Positions 45,856-57,410 of a stretch of DNA of 64,000 nt are shown here, one piece after another. This DNA comes from Strongylocentrotus droebachiensis (lineage: Eukaryota > Echinodermata > Echinoidea > Camarodonta > Strongylocentrotidae): the NCBI GenBank assembly GCA_035222895.1, contig JAVYIG010002538.1, positions 124,001-188,000 on the forward strand. Reading direction: 5' to 3'. Each line of letters begins with the position of its first letter. Within the stretch, counting starts at the first letter, position 1. A model generated the notes under the pieces. The model saw only the letters and a program-made list of their open reading frames with translations, had not been told where the DNA came from and did not search any database. The translations under genes were made by a program, and so were the position numbers.

Positions 45856-47991
45856 TCATTGACAAGTGCTACCCGGGTCTTCCCTTTTCACATCGCCACC
45901 ATTAGTCGATCCAGAAAAATGAGCATTAGCGTTGTTACCGTATATGTGACAATCTTCCAAGACATGTGACTCGTGGATATTCTTCTTGGTGAGTATGCTT
46001 TGAAAGAATCCTTCCCCAGGAGCCCTTGGGTCATCATATTCCGACTCCAGAGGCATCATTCTATTGGTCTTTTGGCTCATGTCTGGTTTAGCGTATATGG
46101 AGTCTGGGTTTGTCATAAGCCCCGCGTTGGTGTTATCATTCAATGAATCGTCTCCCTTTGGATGGACTTGTAGTGAAGATCGTTCCTTCACGTTAAAAGG
46201 GCCATAATAGCCCCCATGATCCTCAGTTGTTGGAAGGGAACATGGGACACGTGTTGAATCTGACCGTTTGACATTTGTAGCCATCAAATTCTCCTTGATA
46301 TCATCGACTGTACAATATGTACTGTCCAGGTTTGATGCTGTAGGAAGGACTTCATCCGCATTGTGCTGTCCGATGGTGTTCGCTTCATTAACAGTGTCCC
46401 ATGTAGGCATTTCGACAGTGTCTTTATCAGAGGGATTGTTACGATGAACGGTACATTTCTTATCCAACGTTACCAAATTACGCCTTGAAGGCAGAGTTGG
46501 AGGCCTGTCTTGCTGGAAGGAACATAACGAAAAAGCCCCTTGCTTGGTGCTACTGTCAGTTTTGTCTAGTTGGCGCTGATGGGGTACAGACTGGGGAAGC
46601 TCAGGAACCCTCTCAGGTTGAAGAGGGTGTGTTGATAGGACAGTCATATCTACAGACTCTGCACCTTCATCAATCACTGCTGCCGTATTAATATTAGCTA
46701 TGCCGATGTCTTGATTCATGTCTTCTCTTAAACGGCACCGACCTTTTATGCAAAGGTTTTGGTGACATTTGGTGCAACATCCACAAATGCTGAACATCAA
46801 CGCCAATGCTGATAGTCCTACTACTGAATAGAGCACTGTGTCAGGTGTTTTAGTAGATGAGCAATGTGGTAACACAGGTGTTGTGAACCGACTTTGGTTA
46901 AGTGCGTTGTTCATAGGAGTTTCAATGTCTGTATCATTTGATGAAGCATTCACTGATACATTTTCGCAATATACGATGATGTTGGAGCCGTTTCTCCCTT
47001 CAGAAAATTTGCATTTAACATCTTCTTGTATTTGTTCATTGATAATGTCTTGAACTATTAAATGGTCATGATCTTTCTCTTCACCACCAATAAGCACAAT
47101 TTGCTTAATATTGAGCGAAGGAATCTCGTCCGAATAATTAAATGGGAGTAGATTACCATCAGTACCGTACCAACATGATGTTACTTTTGAGTCTTTGACC
47201 TTGCAGCGGTCAAAAAAAGCACTTTGATTTTGTTCTTTTCCAATGAAGATTGATTGAATTGTAGGAAATGTACATGTTCCATTTATGATCCCTTTGTCAT
47301 TTAATATAGCACATCTACTCGGCATGATCTCTTCATTAAATATGTTTTCGAGAGCAACGTATGCAATTAATGTATTTGATAAATCAAAATCATCTTTGTT
47401 GTTCATCCGAAGCGTTTCATATTCATATAGCACCTGATTTCCTGCCATGAGTTGTGCTCGATCCCCTTTGTTCACCTGCAACCACTTGCATGACATTTGT
47501 AATTTACCGCTATGTCTATTGCAGAGCGTAGAACAAATAGGTGCTGTACCTTCAATGGTTAAATTCAGGATAACAATGGTACATAATGATTGTGACTCCT
47601 GGTAAATTTTGACGACGTGCTGTCCCGAATCGTTTTGCTCAGTAAACGCAATGGTCATCTCGAACTGGGTCCCGTTGATCTGACTCAACGTATAACGACT
47701 GTTATCAAGCGATGCGGTGGTAATGCATTCCAAAGTACGATTCTGTAGTTTTTCACATACTAGCTCACCCCTTGTCCACACAAGTGACTGAGGACTACCA
47801 ATTGTCTCTTTCAGGTTAAAACTGAGAGAAATATTCTTTCCATTCACCTCATGCTTTGAATCTTCCTGTTGCTGGTTACACCATAAAATATCAACTTGAG
47901 TAAAAGTCAGTCGGATGAAACATTGCAAAATAAAAAAGACCACAAATAATGTCCGTTCAACAGCGCTGCTACCCCGAGACATGGCGATCAT
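45856..47991 (-). CDS. Receptor G: long-tailed Ig-like receptor with tyrosine motifs
   Basis: Intact, single exon, 711 residues. Leader about 1-32 (Met1 or Met4 may start it), then ILWC, VNGKNISLSF and a first segment closing with TEQNDSGQHVVKIY (117-130). Second segment MSCKWLQVNKGDRAQL (166-181), third about 245-345. Span about 384-406 contains a cysteine cluster (CGCCTKC), possibly palmitoylated. The 305-residue tail carries PTLPSR (498-503, PxxPxR), STYCTVDDIKE (Y559), IYAKPDMSQKT (Y633), SEYDDPRAPG (Y652) and HIYGNNA (Y684). These fit YxxV, Crk-type YxxP and Grb2-type YxN classes. A tandem neighbour of H with the same exon layout. Ligand and cell type unknown. Confidence 0.9.
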   Translation of the reverse strand: MIAMSRGSSAVERTLFVVFFILQCFIRLTFTQVDILWCNQQQEDSKHEVNGKNISLSFNLKETIGSPQSLVWTRGELVCEKLQNRTLECITTASLDNSRYTLSQINGTQFEMTIAFTEQNDSGQHVVKIYQESQSLCTIVILNLTIEGTAPICSTLCNRHSGKLQMSCKWLQVNKGDRAQLMAGNQVLYEYETLRMNNKDDFDLSNTLIAYVALENIFNEEIMPSRCAILNDKGIINGTCTFPTIQSIFIGKEQNQSAFFDRCKVKDSKVTSCWYGTDGNLLPFNYSDEIPSLNIKQIVLIGGEEKDHDHLIVQDIINEQIQEDVKCKFSEGRNGSNIIVYCENVSVNASSNDTDIETPMNNALNQSRFTTPVLPHCSSTKTPDTVLYSVVGLSALALMFSICGCCTKCHQNLCIKGRCRLREDMNQDIGIANINTAAVIDEGAESVDMTVLSTHPLQPERVPELPQSVPHQRQLDKTDSSTKQGAFSLCSFQQDRPPTLPSRRNLVTLDKKCTVHRNNPSDKDTVEMPTWDTVNEANTIGQHNADEVLPTASNLDSTYCTVDDIKENLMATNVKRSDSTRVPCSLPTTEDHGGYYGPFNVKERSSLQVHPKGDDSLNDNTNAGLMTNPDSIYAKPDMSQKTNRMMPLESEYDDPRAPGEGFFQSILTKKNIHESHVLEDCHIYGNNANAHFSGSTNGGDVKREDPGSTCQ

Positions 47992-49261
47992 TTTGAAGAA
48001 TTGTTATGCTGTTATAGTAAACGCTATTAATTAAAGTTTTTTCCTTCTAAAAGTAGTGGTGGTATAAAGTCCGTTAACATAAAAAGAATTCAGAATGACT
48101 AAATGATGGAGATCTTGTTCCACGTTTCAGGTTGTAATGTGATAAGAGCGATATAAAAGCCACTGTTTTATTATCATGGTCGGTTTGGAATGATGAAAGC
48201 AGAGACAACATACTCGCGTAAAAGAGGAGGGGCTTCGCGAAGTCTTCTACTGACCGTCCTCCTAAACCACAATGGCCAAATCTAGAACTGGCAATAGCCA
48301 ATGGATGAAGGGCAAAGATAGATAGTGTCACTCATGATGCAACGAAGGGAGTGACCTCTTAAGAGGATAAGCCTTTGTTTAGAAAATGAACCCTACATAA
48401 TATTTTCTTGATCGTGTTGGTGAGTGAAAGTGCTAATTCATTTTCCCCTCTTTTGTTCAACTTTGAGAGAAACGGTGATTCACAAGAAGGCACTATGGAG
48501 AAACTAAAAACTATTGTCCAAAGTTGCTCTCATTTGACTCACAACCCTGAATTCTTTCAAACTATATTTTAATGGTTGTAAATTTCCTGTCATCTTTACA
48601 ACCAGATGTGATTTGTTTCTTTCAAACCTTAACCTACAAAAGGCTTGCCATTAAAGAGTCAGGTTTCGAGAACCATCAAAACAATAGCAGCATGGTTAAA
48701 ATCGTGCAAATCACCCTAAATTACTTTCGGTTTATAATTAGCATTGGAATATACCCAATTCGCATATGGTACGCATCCTCGTCAGATATCATATTCTTTT
48801 TCTATTCAACTAAATTGCATCTTAAAACCAATAAAAGAAATCTCCCCTTAAATTTGCTAGAATTAACCAGGGGCTTAAAAATATTTTAGTAGAGTAATTT
48901 GGCAAGAAAGTCAACATGGTCGACATAACTAATTTAACCCTTATGATAGATATTTTCAACATTTTAATACAGAGGTGGAATTTTTTTATCACGATGTATA
49001 ACCTGATTAGATTAGTAAACTAAAAGATTGGTAAAATAGATAAGTTAAATGTAATTAACAAATAGAGTATTAATACGAGGTAACGCCAATATTACAAGCA
49101 AATGTTATGAATGTGAAAATTGCTATATTAATCTGTGCCATTACTTATTGTCTTGAAGGTATGTTAGAACGACCTTAGAATCCCCCCAAAAAAGTATTTT
49201 GTCTTTGAATTATTTTTCAAGGAAAACATGACAGCATTTGCAACCGTACTTCTTGATCAAA
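47992..49261. other. Spacer between G and H
   Basis: No gene supported. The G-proximal part includes GAGGAGGGGCTTCGCG near 48225, which may stand in for the GC-box motif of other members. A plus-strand frame at 48572-48889 is unsupported. Confidence 0.45.
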
Positions 49262-51286
49262 TCAAAGCGTATTCATATACAAATCACCGCCACTTGTCGA
49301 TTCATCGGTAGGACTTGCTAGGCTGTTGTCGTAGACACGGTAATCCTGATCGGTGCTCGTTGCACGTGGATGTAGGCTATCCTCCGGAACAAGAATGCTT
49401 TGAAAGTAGTCATCTAAGGGAACCCTCGGATTATCATAATCTGACTCCGCAGATGCCATGTTCTTGGTTTTCCGGCTCATGTCGGGCTTCGCATATAGTG
49501 CATCAAAGTCTGGAATTGGTGAGCTTGTAGCCATCAAGTCGTCTGTCAATGTTTTCACTTGACCCGATCCATGACTATGTGCACCCGAAGGGATGCCTTC
49601 GACATCATCCATTGAACAATAAGTACTGTCTGGCCATGGTGTTTTGACACTGGCCATCCGTGCATTTCGGTCACTGGGGCCGTCAGTGTCATGTTTCACC
49701 ATTTCTCTTTGCAAAGGCATGTTTAGTGGTCCATCTAGCGGTCCGGTAAATGGGCCCATGGCACCTTGTCTAAGAGAAGGCTGCTTTTCGTCTGCTGAGC
49801 GCTGGTTAAGTGCAGCTCTTGGGGAACCGGGATCTGCATTTTGTTGGGGTGTTTGAGCTGTGAAGGTCATTGCTAGAGCTTCTGCATTATCGTCATCCGT
49901 TGCCGTTGAACCTCTCTGAGGACCATTCCCCATATGCCTTCTGACAAGATACTTGTCTTTATCGGAGATATTGTACTTGGAATAACATTTCGTAATGCAA
50001 GCACCAGTGACGCACCCAAATGCTAATGCTGCCATTGTGGCTACTGCTATCATGATATCCTTAGGTTTAACCGGATTACAGTCTGGTTTCGATACCGTCC
50101 CAGACACCTGAGTAGAGAATGGAAAGATATCACTTTCCGGAGAGTTTTCCTCTTGATTGTTTGGCGTCGAATCAAGTCTTGTAAAATTCACCGTGATGAC
50201 TTCGCATTGCTCATCTTCTCTTGAATTGTTATGGAGAAGCTTTGGGTCTGCAACACGTAGGGATAGCGTTGAACTTTCGTATCTGGCGTGTTTTCTAACA
50301 TCCACACTTGTCATGTTAAGAATAGTAATCTCTGGCCATGCTTCGTCTGAACCGCAGAGGAAGAAGAGGATACAATCAGCGTCTCTTGTATTGATTGCAT
50401 TGTAGCTTTGTGTACAATTGATGACAGGTAATCTATTGCCATCACCGTCGTATACTAGTACGATGGGTATTCTTGGCTTGGCGACGCAACATTTAAAGTC
50501 CACATTTTCACCATGAGCATATTCTATAGGATCAGGTGTGACCACGGTGAATTCACACACTTCTCTCATTTTTCCTTTCCTGTGAGTAACAATACACTTC
50601 TTAGGTACCGTGATTTCATCAAGTATCTTATCAATACCAATGTATACGCTGAATTGATGCGTCATATTAAAGGAACCGTTGAAATTCAGTTCCGGAATCT
50701 CATGTTCATACAGGATTTCGTTGTCTACTTCAAAGTGTGCTCGATCCCCTTCGTTCATTTGCAGCCATTCACAAGACATCTGTAATTTTCTGCTTTCATT
50801 GTTGAGTTGTGTTGAACATATCGGTTCTGGAGTTTCAACGGTTAAATTCAGCAGGAGAGCAAGGCAGAGTGGCTGGCTACCTTTGTCAATTGTGACAACA
50901 TGATATCCTGAATCATTCTGCTCCGTGTATCCAATAAACAAATCAAAAGTAATGTTACTGACTTCAGTCAATCTGTAACGATCAACTTCAAAATCTCCGT
51001 AACCGTCGTATTCTAAAGTTTGATCGTGTGGTTTTACCCATATTGATTCTCCCTTTCTCCACACCAACGTTTGATCATGAAGTAATGGATCTTCCAAAAA
51101 AAATCTTATGGAAATATTCTGTCCACTCCAAACGTCCATCACTTTTTCTTGCTCGTTGCCACACCAAAAAGATTCGTCATAAGACAAGGTGACGTGGAAA
51201 ATACTTGGCAAAATAAGAAACGACAAAATCATTCTCCTAGTGAAATGCACAATATTTAGAGACATTTTGTAAGAGTCCACAGCCAA
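49262..51286 (-). CDS. Receptor H: long-tailed Ig-like receptor with five tyrosine motifs
   Basis: Intact, single exon, 674 residues. Leader about 1-35 (Met8 is an alternative start), FWCGNEQ, SGQNISIRF, TEQNDSGYHVV (121-131; the family's best DxGYH match), MSCEWLQMNEGDRAHF (169-184), FKCCVAKPRI and FFLCGSDE in the third segment. Span about 409-432. The tail shows STYCSMDDVEG (Y556), LYAKPDMSRKT (Y598), SDYDNPRVP (Y617), RVYDNSLAS (Y652) and a C-terminal DLYMNTL (Y670). The PxxPxR ligand of C and G is altered to PLNMPLQR. The YDN and YMN sites match the Grb2 SH2 preference pYxN. Sits 1.3 kb upstream of G in the same orientation. Confidence 0.9.
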   Translation of the reverse strand: MAVDSYKMSLNIVHFTRRMILSFLILPSIFHVTLSYDESFWCGNEQEKVMDVWSGQNISIRFFLEDPLLHDQTLVWRKGESIWVKPHDQTLEYDGYGDFEVDRYRLTEVSNITFDLFIGYTEQNDSGYHVVTIDKGSQPLCLALLLNLTVETPEPICSTQLNNESRKLQMSCEWLQMNEGDRAHFEVDNEILYEHEIPELNFNGSFNMTHQFSVYIGIDKILDEITVPKKCIVTHRKGKMREVCEFTVVTPDPIEYAHGENVDFKCCVAKPRIPIVLVYDGDGNRLPVINCTQSYNAINTRDADCILFFLCGSDEAWPEITILNMTSVDVRKHARYESSTLSLRVADPKLLHNNSREDEQCEVITVNFTRLDSTPNNQEENSPESDIFPFSTQVSGTVSKPDCNPVKPKDIMIAVATMAALAFGCVTGACITKCYSKYNISDKDKYLVRRHMGNGPQRGSTATDDDNAEALAMTFTAQTPQQNADPGSPRAALNQRSADEKQPSLRQGAMGPFTGPLDGPLNMPLQREMVKHDTDGPSDRNARMASVKTPWPDSTYCSMDDVEGIPSGAHSHGSGQVKTLTDDLMATSSPIPDFDALYAKPDMSRKTKNMASAESDYDNPRVPLDDYFQSILVPEDSLHPRATSTDQDYRVYDNSLASPTDESTSGGDLYMNTL

Positions 51287-51611
51287 TACAGTCGATATCT
51301 AAGTCGTTACACACCGGTCCATTCATATGAAGTACGTGTCGTGTAAGTCACCGCAATCACAATAATATAATTGAGGAAGTTTAGTAATATCTACAAGTGT
51401 TATTTTTTCAGTAGAGAGAAACTTAGAAAATTCTTGCTCCACTTACTCTCGATCATATTCAAAACAAAAAAGAAAGCGGAGACAAAGAAGTAGAGTACTG
51501 TAAATGATTGATGGAATGATGACGTGTGGGGGCGGGAACTTAATTGGCGGGAACGAAGCACTGTAGAGCCAGATGAAGAAATGGGCGAATCAAACTGATT
51601 AGTGTTTTCAA

Positions 51612-51619
51612 GGGCGGAG
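51612..51619 (-). promoter_or_regulatory. Shared upstream GGGCGGAG motif, receptor H
   Basis: GGGCGGAGCG, 326 bases before the start codon. GC-box-like. See A, B, C, E and I. Confidence 0.4.
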
Positions 51620-53692
51620 CGTCGTCAGCGATACAAGTGGTTTTATTCAATAGAACCGCCTTTTAACTCTAACAAGGTGTATCTCATTTTATCAGTGGTA
51701 TAATTTCAGAATAATGAGACAAAATGTTTCCTTGAATGAATATAGTATATCTGTGACGCCGCGTTCGATTTATCTTCATACAAAACGCTCATAGTGTCCT
51801 TACTATGAAACCGAAGGTGACATCAAACTGTTTCCCCGTATTTTATTTATTTATTTATTTATTTATTTCTAATTTTATTTATTCATGTATCTTAGTGAAG
51901 CTCAGTATCAAATCCTTGTGGTTTCCCGATTGCTCTAGAATATAATCCATGAACTACACAATACTTCCTGCATTCTATTGGTGAAAACATATCAGTTACA
52001 AATGTGTACAATGTGCTATTTAGATCATGTGCAAACATAAAATGGAAGATAAATAACATCGTGAGTTTCGAGGTGCTTTTGTGCCCTTGAATATACCTCA
52101 ACCTGTCATGGATTCAGATGCACGCCATCTGCGATGAAATTGCATTAAGACAGTTTGTATTGGTCTGCACAAATTTCAGAATCACAGGCTTTTTATACAA
52201 ACCTTTGTGAACACCATCAATGAACCAAATGTTCAAAATAATTTTTTGATCTTCCCCTTTTAACACGTTTCCTTTTTCTTTATCTTTCGCTATGACCGGA
52301 TGATTAATTTGATCTAAAAAAACTTCTGAGTTTTGAATTCAGCTTTTTCAAAACATTGGTATCAAGAAATATAATAAAACTCGAGTATTTATAGCAATGT
52401 TGTATACAAATTAATTCGGCTGTTGCTCGTAAGTTATCTGGATCCTCGAAGAACCACCTTCGCTCTGATTGATTATTAAAGTCTGGCAAATGTTAGGAGC
52501 TAGAACGTTTATTTTCCTTCTCATGGATATCTACTAGAAAAACATGTAGCGGATGATGAGGAAGTAGCACACTTAAATGAACATTGTCTTCGGTAACATG
52601 AGGGAACTTTATAAGATATTCATATGCTGGTGAGCTGGCCTGCGGTATAATATATTGAAATATGTGTAGCATGTATTTACCCCCAAGAATATGTGTGGGT
52701 CTTTACTCCCAAGACTATGTGTGGGTCTGTGTGTGTGTGTGTGTGCGCGCTCTCGCGCGCGTGTGTGTGTATGTGTGTGGGGGTGGTGGAGGATAAAACA
52801 GCTACATTTTAATAATCCCTATTATTGTATGATCGATTAATAGTTGTCGCTACATTGGAAATCGAAAATGCTATGGTGATCATTAATGAATTAATTTAAC
52901 ATGTTCATGTTCAGGGTACTAGTCGATGTTTAAGGTGTTGTATACAAACTAGTGGTGGTTTACGTGTACATTTAAACAATTGTCCATTATAAAAATCGAA
53001 ATTGTTTGAATTTCATGTATTAGTCAGGATAAGGGACATTTAACTAAAGACACACGCACACACACACGCACACACACAATCCCGGAAAGACACGTCAATT
53101 GGATAATATTATTGTTATCGATTTATTCATCATAGCAATTAATCATAGCAAAGCTCAATACAACCGAAACAGAAAAATAAACGTATAACTTGAAATTGTT
53201 AGGTAGATCGTCCATTAACCTTCCATCATTGGACACAACCAAATGATACAATAAGCCTCATATCGAAAGATGGTGATAATCATGACAATGATGATAATGT
53301 TCAAGTAGCAATAGAAGGGACACAAATCACATTAAACAACATGTTATATCAAAACCCAACTCAACTTGTACAGCTACTCTCGCTACCATCGTATACATCA
53401 ATTTATCCATTTCCATTTTTGAGAATGGATTACTTAGGCCTAACGATCATATGTATCATCCCAGTAATGATATTTATAACTTCTAAATTATGATACCACT
53501 CACCAGTCAATATTTAAAACAAGATTCAATATCTATTTCCTTCTTATATCAAATAAACATAAAGTGAATATATTATTTACAATAGATGAAAGGGCCGAAC
53601 TTTCCGAACAGTGCGAGGCTTGTGATAAGGTCGCCATAACAATACACATATACATATAAATTGCATATCATAATCTATGTAACAACGCTATT

Positions 53693-53732
<40 letters not shown>

Positions 53733-53969
53733 AAATCGTAACAAAGAAAGAGGTCAAACAAAGAATACAGAAAATTGGGCAAGACATCTGAACAAAATAA
53801 TATGTGCTATACGAATTATACTGTACACATATTATATTTGCATAGTATGCGTCAGTGTAGGGGTTGAAATGCAACTTTTAATAGAAACATTTACAGGATT
53901 TTAATTGCTTCAGAGGTCTGCGACCAGTAAGACGGTTCGCATTATCATAGCTCTATTCATATTGTATTT

Positions 53970-54110
53970 ATTCAATTCAATTCAACTCAATTCAAAAGAC
54001 TTTATTTCCATTAAAAAAACGAACAAATATATACATGTGATATAGTACAGACAGTTCAAAATATACAAATCATGAGCTTAAGTTAATTTAAACATACTGT
54101 GAAAATGAGT
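53970..54110 (-). mobile_element. LINE 3'-end remnant
   Basis: Minus strand reads AAATAAAGTCTTTTGAATTG followed by repeated TTGAA words, the usual look of a LINE 3' end with a short-repeat tail. The inner part is too short and diverged to name a family. Confidence 0.4.
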
Positions 54111-54823
54111 AGCAGGAAAAGGGAGCACCTGTAGAAAGCTTGTTTTAGATTGTTGATTCAGGCGTCCAAATGAATAAAATAATTACACAAATATAATAAC
54201 ATAATAAATAGTATTGCGCATGGATTTATAGATTTCCACTTTCCATTCCGTACCTCTAATTCGTGATAGTAATCAGGTCTTTCCAATCGTTAATTTTCAT
54301 GACATTCATTTGATTTCATATTGTATCTGTAGTACACGCCCACACTTTGAAGACCGTTCATGCATATTCATATTCGTATAAGTAGGTGTGGCTAAGTCTC
54401 CTTAAGGGCGTAAGTTTAGTTTAAAGGAAAAAACGAATTCCACTCAGCTGTTTCAAATTTGATAGAGCACTTTTGTAGATAACCCTTCTTCAGAAAAAAA
54501 ATACCGAAACTAAATAACAAGCGAATAAATCATGTCCAAGGCCATGTCTAAAAAGCTTACAATTGTTATTGTCTAACAAGTCTTTTGATTACTGAAATAT
54601 ATATATATATATATTAATTGATAACACATTTAATAAATACATATATACAATGTATCACTACATTTATTGACTGTTGTATTATTTTGAAATGGTTAAATGT
54701 GCTTTTATTTTAAAATACATAAATGTACGCATTTACTACTACTACTACTATATGCTTATGAAAGGATACGCATTTTCTAAGATATGACATAAATTGTATA
54801 TCCTATCCTAATAAACTGTGTAT

Positions 54824-57410
54824 TTATTCAAATCTATGGACACATGAATTCATGTACAGTTCGGCACCACATGTAGACTCCGTTATACGGTCTACATCAC
54901 CATCGCCATACAAGTGGCCTGTGTGATCATCAGTTGGTACGGGTGAGTAGAGGTGATCAATTGGAGAGATATTGCTTTGACGAACCTCTCTTGTCGGATC
55001 ACTTGGTCCCTTACTACACAGTTGATCTGGTACACGATTGGGATATTGTGAACTTGGCGGGACGGATTGAGACAGTTTTCTCATATTCTTGGTTTTCCGG
55101 ATCATGTCTGGTTGGGCATACATGACTTCCAACTCTGCTGCAGGTCGATTCATGCTTCTTATTACAGCATTCCCACTGGAGCTCCGTGCTTTGTCGGTAA
55201 GGGAAGGTGGGGTTTCGTTCTTGGTGACATCGAGACCAACTCCATCGTGGTCTTCGGAGGACTGAAGTGGACAAAGAAAGGTCGACAGCATCGGAGATCG
55301 GGGTTTTTGTATGGTAAAGTTTGTAGCGCCTTTGACGTCAGCGACTAAGGAATACGCGTTGTCTATATCTGGTGTCATTGAAACAGGATGGTCGATAACT
55401 CGCTTTCCATCGCTACCGTCAGTGCACCCATCTCCTGCACCCTCTCCTTGAACAAAGCCTTCGACGATAGGATTGTTGCAAGTAGAAATCTTGTTTGCTG
55501 GAAAGGACTCTTCCGTGTCACAAACTACCTGGCGGGTTCGAGGGTTACCTCGATCTGCGTAACTGGACTGGATCGCCTCTCGATCCAAAAGGCTGGTGTC
55601 AATTGTTGCTGAGAGGACATTGGTGTCCGTGCTGGGTTGAGGCGTGTGCGACGAGAAGGTTGTCATATCATGAGATCGTGAATCATCAACGTTGCCTTCC
55701 TCTGCAACTAAACTAGTTGGAGCATCAGTTGAACTATTCTCGCTCACGCGGTATTTATCTTTTCGTAGAAAGTTGTAGTAGCACAGTACGATAAAGTTGA
55801 TGGCAATGCTGAAAGCTAAACACGTTATTGCAACGGCTGCTACTAATATCAGCATCACATGACTATCACCCGAAGTTGTGTTGCTTTGATTTGTCGACTG
55901 AATCGATTGATTAAAGTTACTTGTCGAGTGGTTTCCATTCCCTTCCGTTGGTCCATCTGTAGTTGCCCGTGGATCAAATGTTCTATTCACGCTGATGGTT
56001 TCACAACGTAGTTCGTCAGTCGAATCGATAGGTTGTTTGCTGGAGGATTTAGTTAAATTGTGACCACCTTCGAAGTCTGTTAAGTCTAAAATATCAATAC
56101 TGTGGATCTTAGACTTCGGGGAATCATTTTTTTCAAGACATAGGAATAAAATGTTATTTTCCATATTTTGGAAACTATACGGCAGTACATCGCCACTAAC
56201 ATTGTTCCACCATGTAACTGAAGTGTTCTCATTCGTAACGCAACAATTGAGCTGTCTTTCCTCAATTTGTTTGTACTTCACCAAATGGCGTTGTGGTGTG
56301 AGAAAATTACATGTGTTTCTCAGTGGCGGATCCAGGGGGGGGGCCCGGGGGGCCCGGGCCCCCCCCCTTGAGAAAAAAATCATGCAAAATCACGCGATTT
56401 TTACCTTTTTTGGGGGTTGGGCCCCCCCCCTGGCGCTCAAGGGGGGGGTGCAAATTTTAAAATTTTCGAGGACCAAAAAAAAAAAAATGTGCTCACTACC
56501 CCCACCCCCCCCCCCCCCCCCCCCCACTGAGCGACTTTTCGGCTGGCTGAGTCGTTGCGATTTTTTTTGGACTCCAAAAAAAAAAAAAAAAGTGTCCGCT
56601 TACCCCCCCCCCCCCCCCCCACTGAGCGACTTTTCGGCCGGCGCGATTTTCAAATTTTCGGGAGCAAAAAAAATAAAAGTTGGGCTCCCTCCCCTAAGAA
56701 ATCCTGGATCCGCGCCTGGTGTTTCTTATAATGCTTCTTCCATGAAAAACAACACAAACATGGTCAGCATCAACCATAGCTTCAATATCGATATAAACAC
56801 TGAATTCGTGGGGCAGAATGAAATTTTCGTCGAGCATACGGTCTGGAGCCCGATCTTCGAATAGCAAATGATTTCCAGCAAGGAACTCTGCATGTTCGTT
56901 GTTACTGACCTGTGTCCACTGACAAGACAGTTGAACCTTCCCTTTCGTTCTGTCCAGACTCGTGGTGCAGGTGATATTACTGCTTTCAATAACGGACAAA
57001 TACATTATCAGTGCTGTACACTTGCTTTCAGTCCCTTCATAAAGAACGATGAAGTGTTGTCCAGAATCTTCATCTTGAGCAGGTCTAATCAGTACATCAA
57101 ACGTGTAGTTTTGGAACGGTGCAGTCAACTTATAACGTGTACTGATAGATGACTCGTTACTTGTACATTGCAGAGAACTGTTGCAGTTCATACTCCATGA
57201 TGTATGCGGTGCCACCCACATAAGTGTTTGGTTTTCTAGTAAGGGCCCGTTTAGATGAAATCTGACAGATACACATTGACCATTCACTACCTCGATTGAT
57301 TCAAAGTTGTATTCACACATACTACTCGCAGATGTTTGTCGAACATACGTGTTTAGAATGAAAGAAATTAACAGTACCTTCCATTTGAGGAAACTCTGCC
57401 TTCTCCACAT
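54824..57410 (-). pseudogene. Receptor I: long-tailed receptor split by hAT-type MITE
   Basis: 57410 starts MWRRQSFLKWKVLL, near-identical to B. The frame runs through LSCQWTQV and YIDIEAMVDADHVC to IIRNT, then enters the MITE and stops after seven foreign residues (238 in all). Beyond the MITE the frame resumes at RNTCNFLTPQRH and runs to 54824: third segment (CCVTNENTSVTWW), a span (HVMLILVAAVAITCLAFS) and a tail with NAYSLVADVKG, MYAQPDMIRKT, HLYSPV, HLYGDG and ELYMNS. YDDP is lost. Removing one 8-bp copy and the MITE would restore a continuous frame, so the gene was intact on insertion. A TATATATT box lies at about 57473-57482. The truncated product would be secreted. Confidence 0.85.
56321..56718. 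mobile_element. hAT-type MITE inside receptor I
   Basis: Same family as 34564-34991: ends CAGTGGCGGATCCAGG and the complement of CAGGCGCGGATCCAGG. The 8-bp GTGTTTCT is duplicated at 56313-56320 and 56719-56726. Receptor B holds the empty site (CATGTGTTTCTTACAATGC at about 19089-19107). Poly-C, poly-G and poly-A tracts fill the interior. No transposase. Confidence 0.93.

Larger units (their letters stand above)
51287..54823. repeat. Spacer between H and I, partly duplicated
   Basis: 51930-54800 corresponds to 28880-31356, and its start also corresponds to 2700-3420. No gene supported. Microsatellites: (TTTA)n at about 51843-51868, (TG)n at about 52728-52780, (CA)n at about 53043-53080, (GA)n at about 53695-53730, (AT)n at about 54594-54614. 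Confidence 0.6.
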
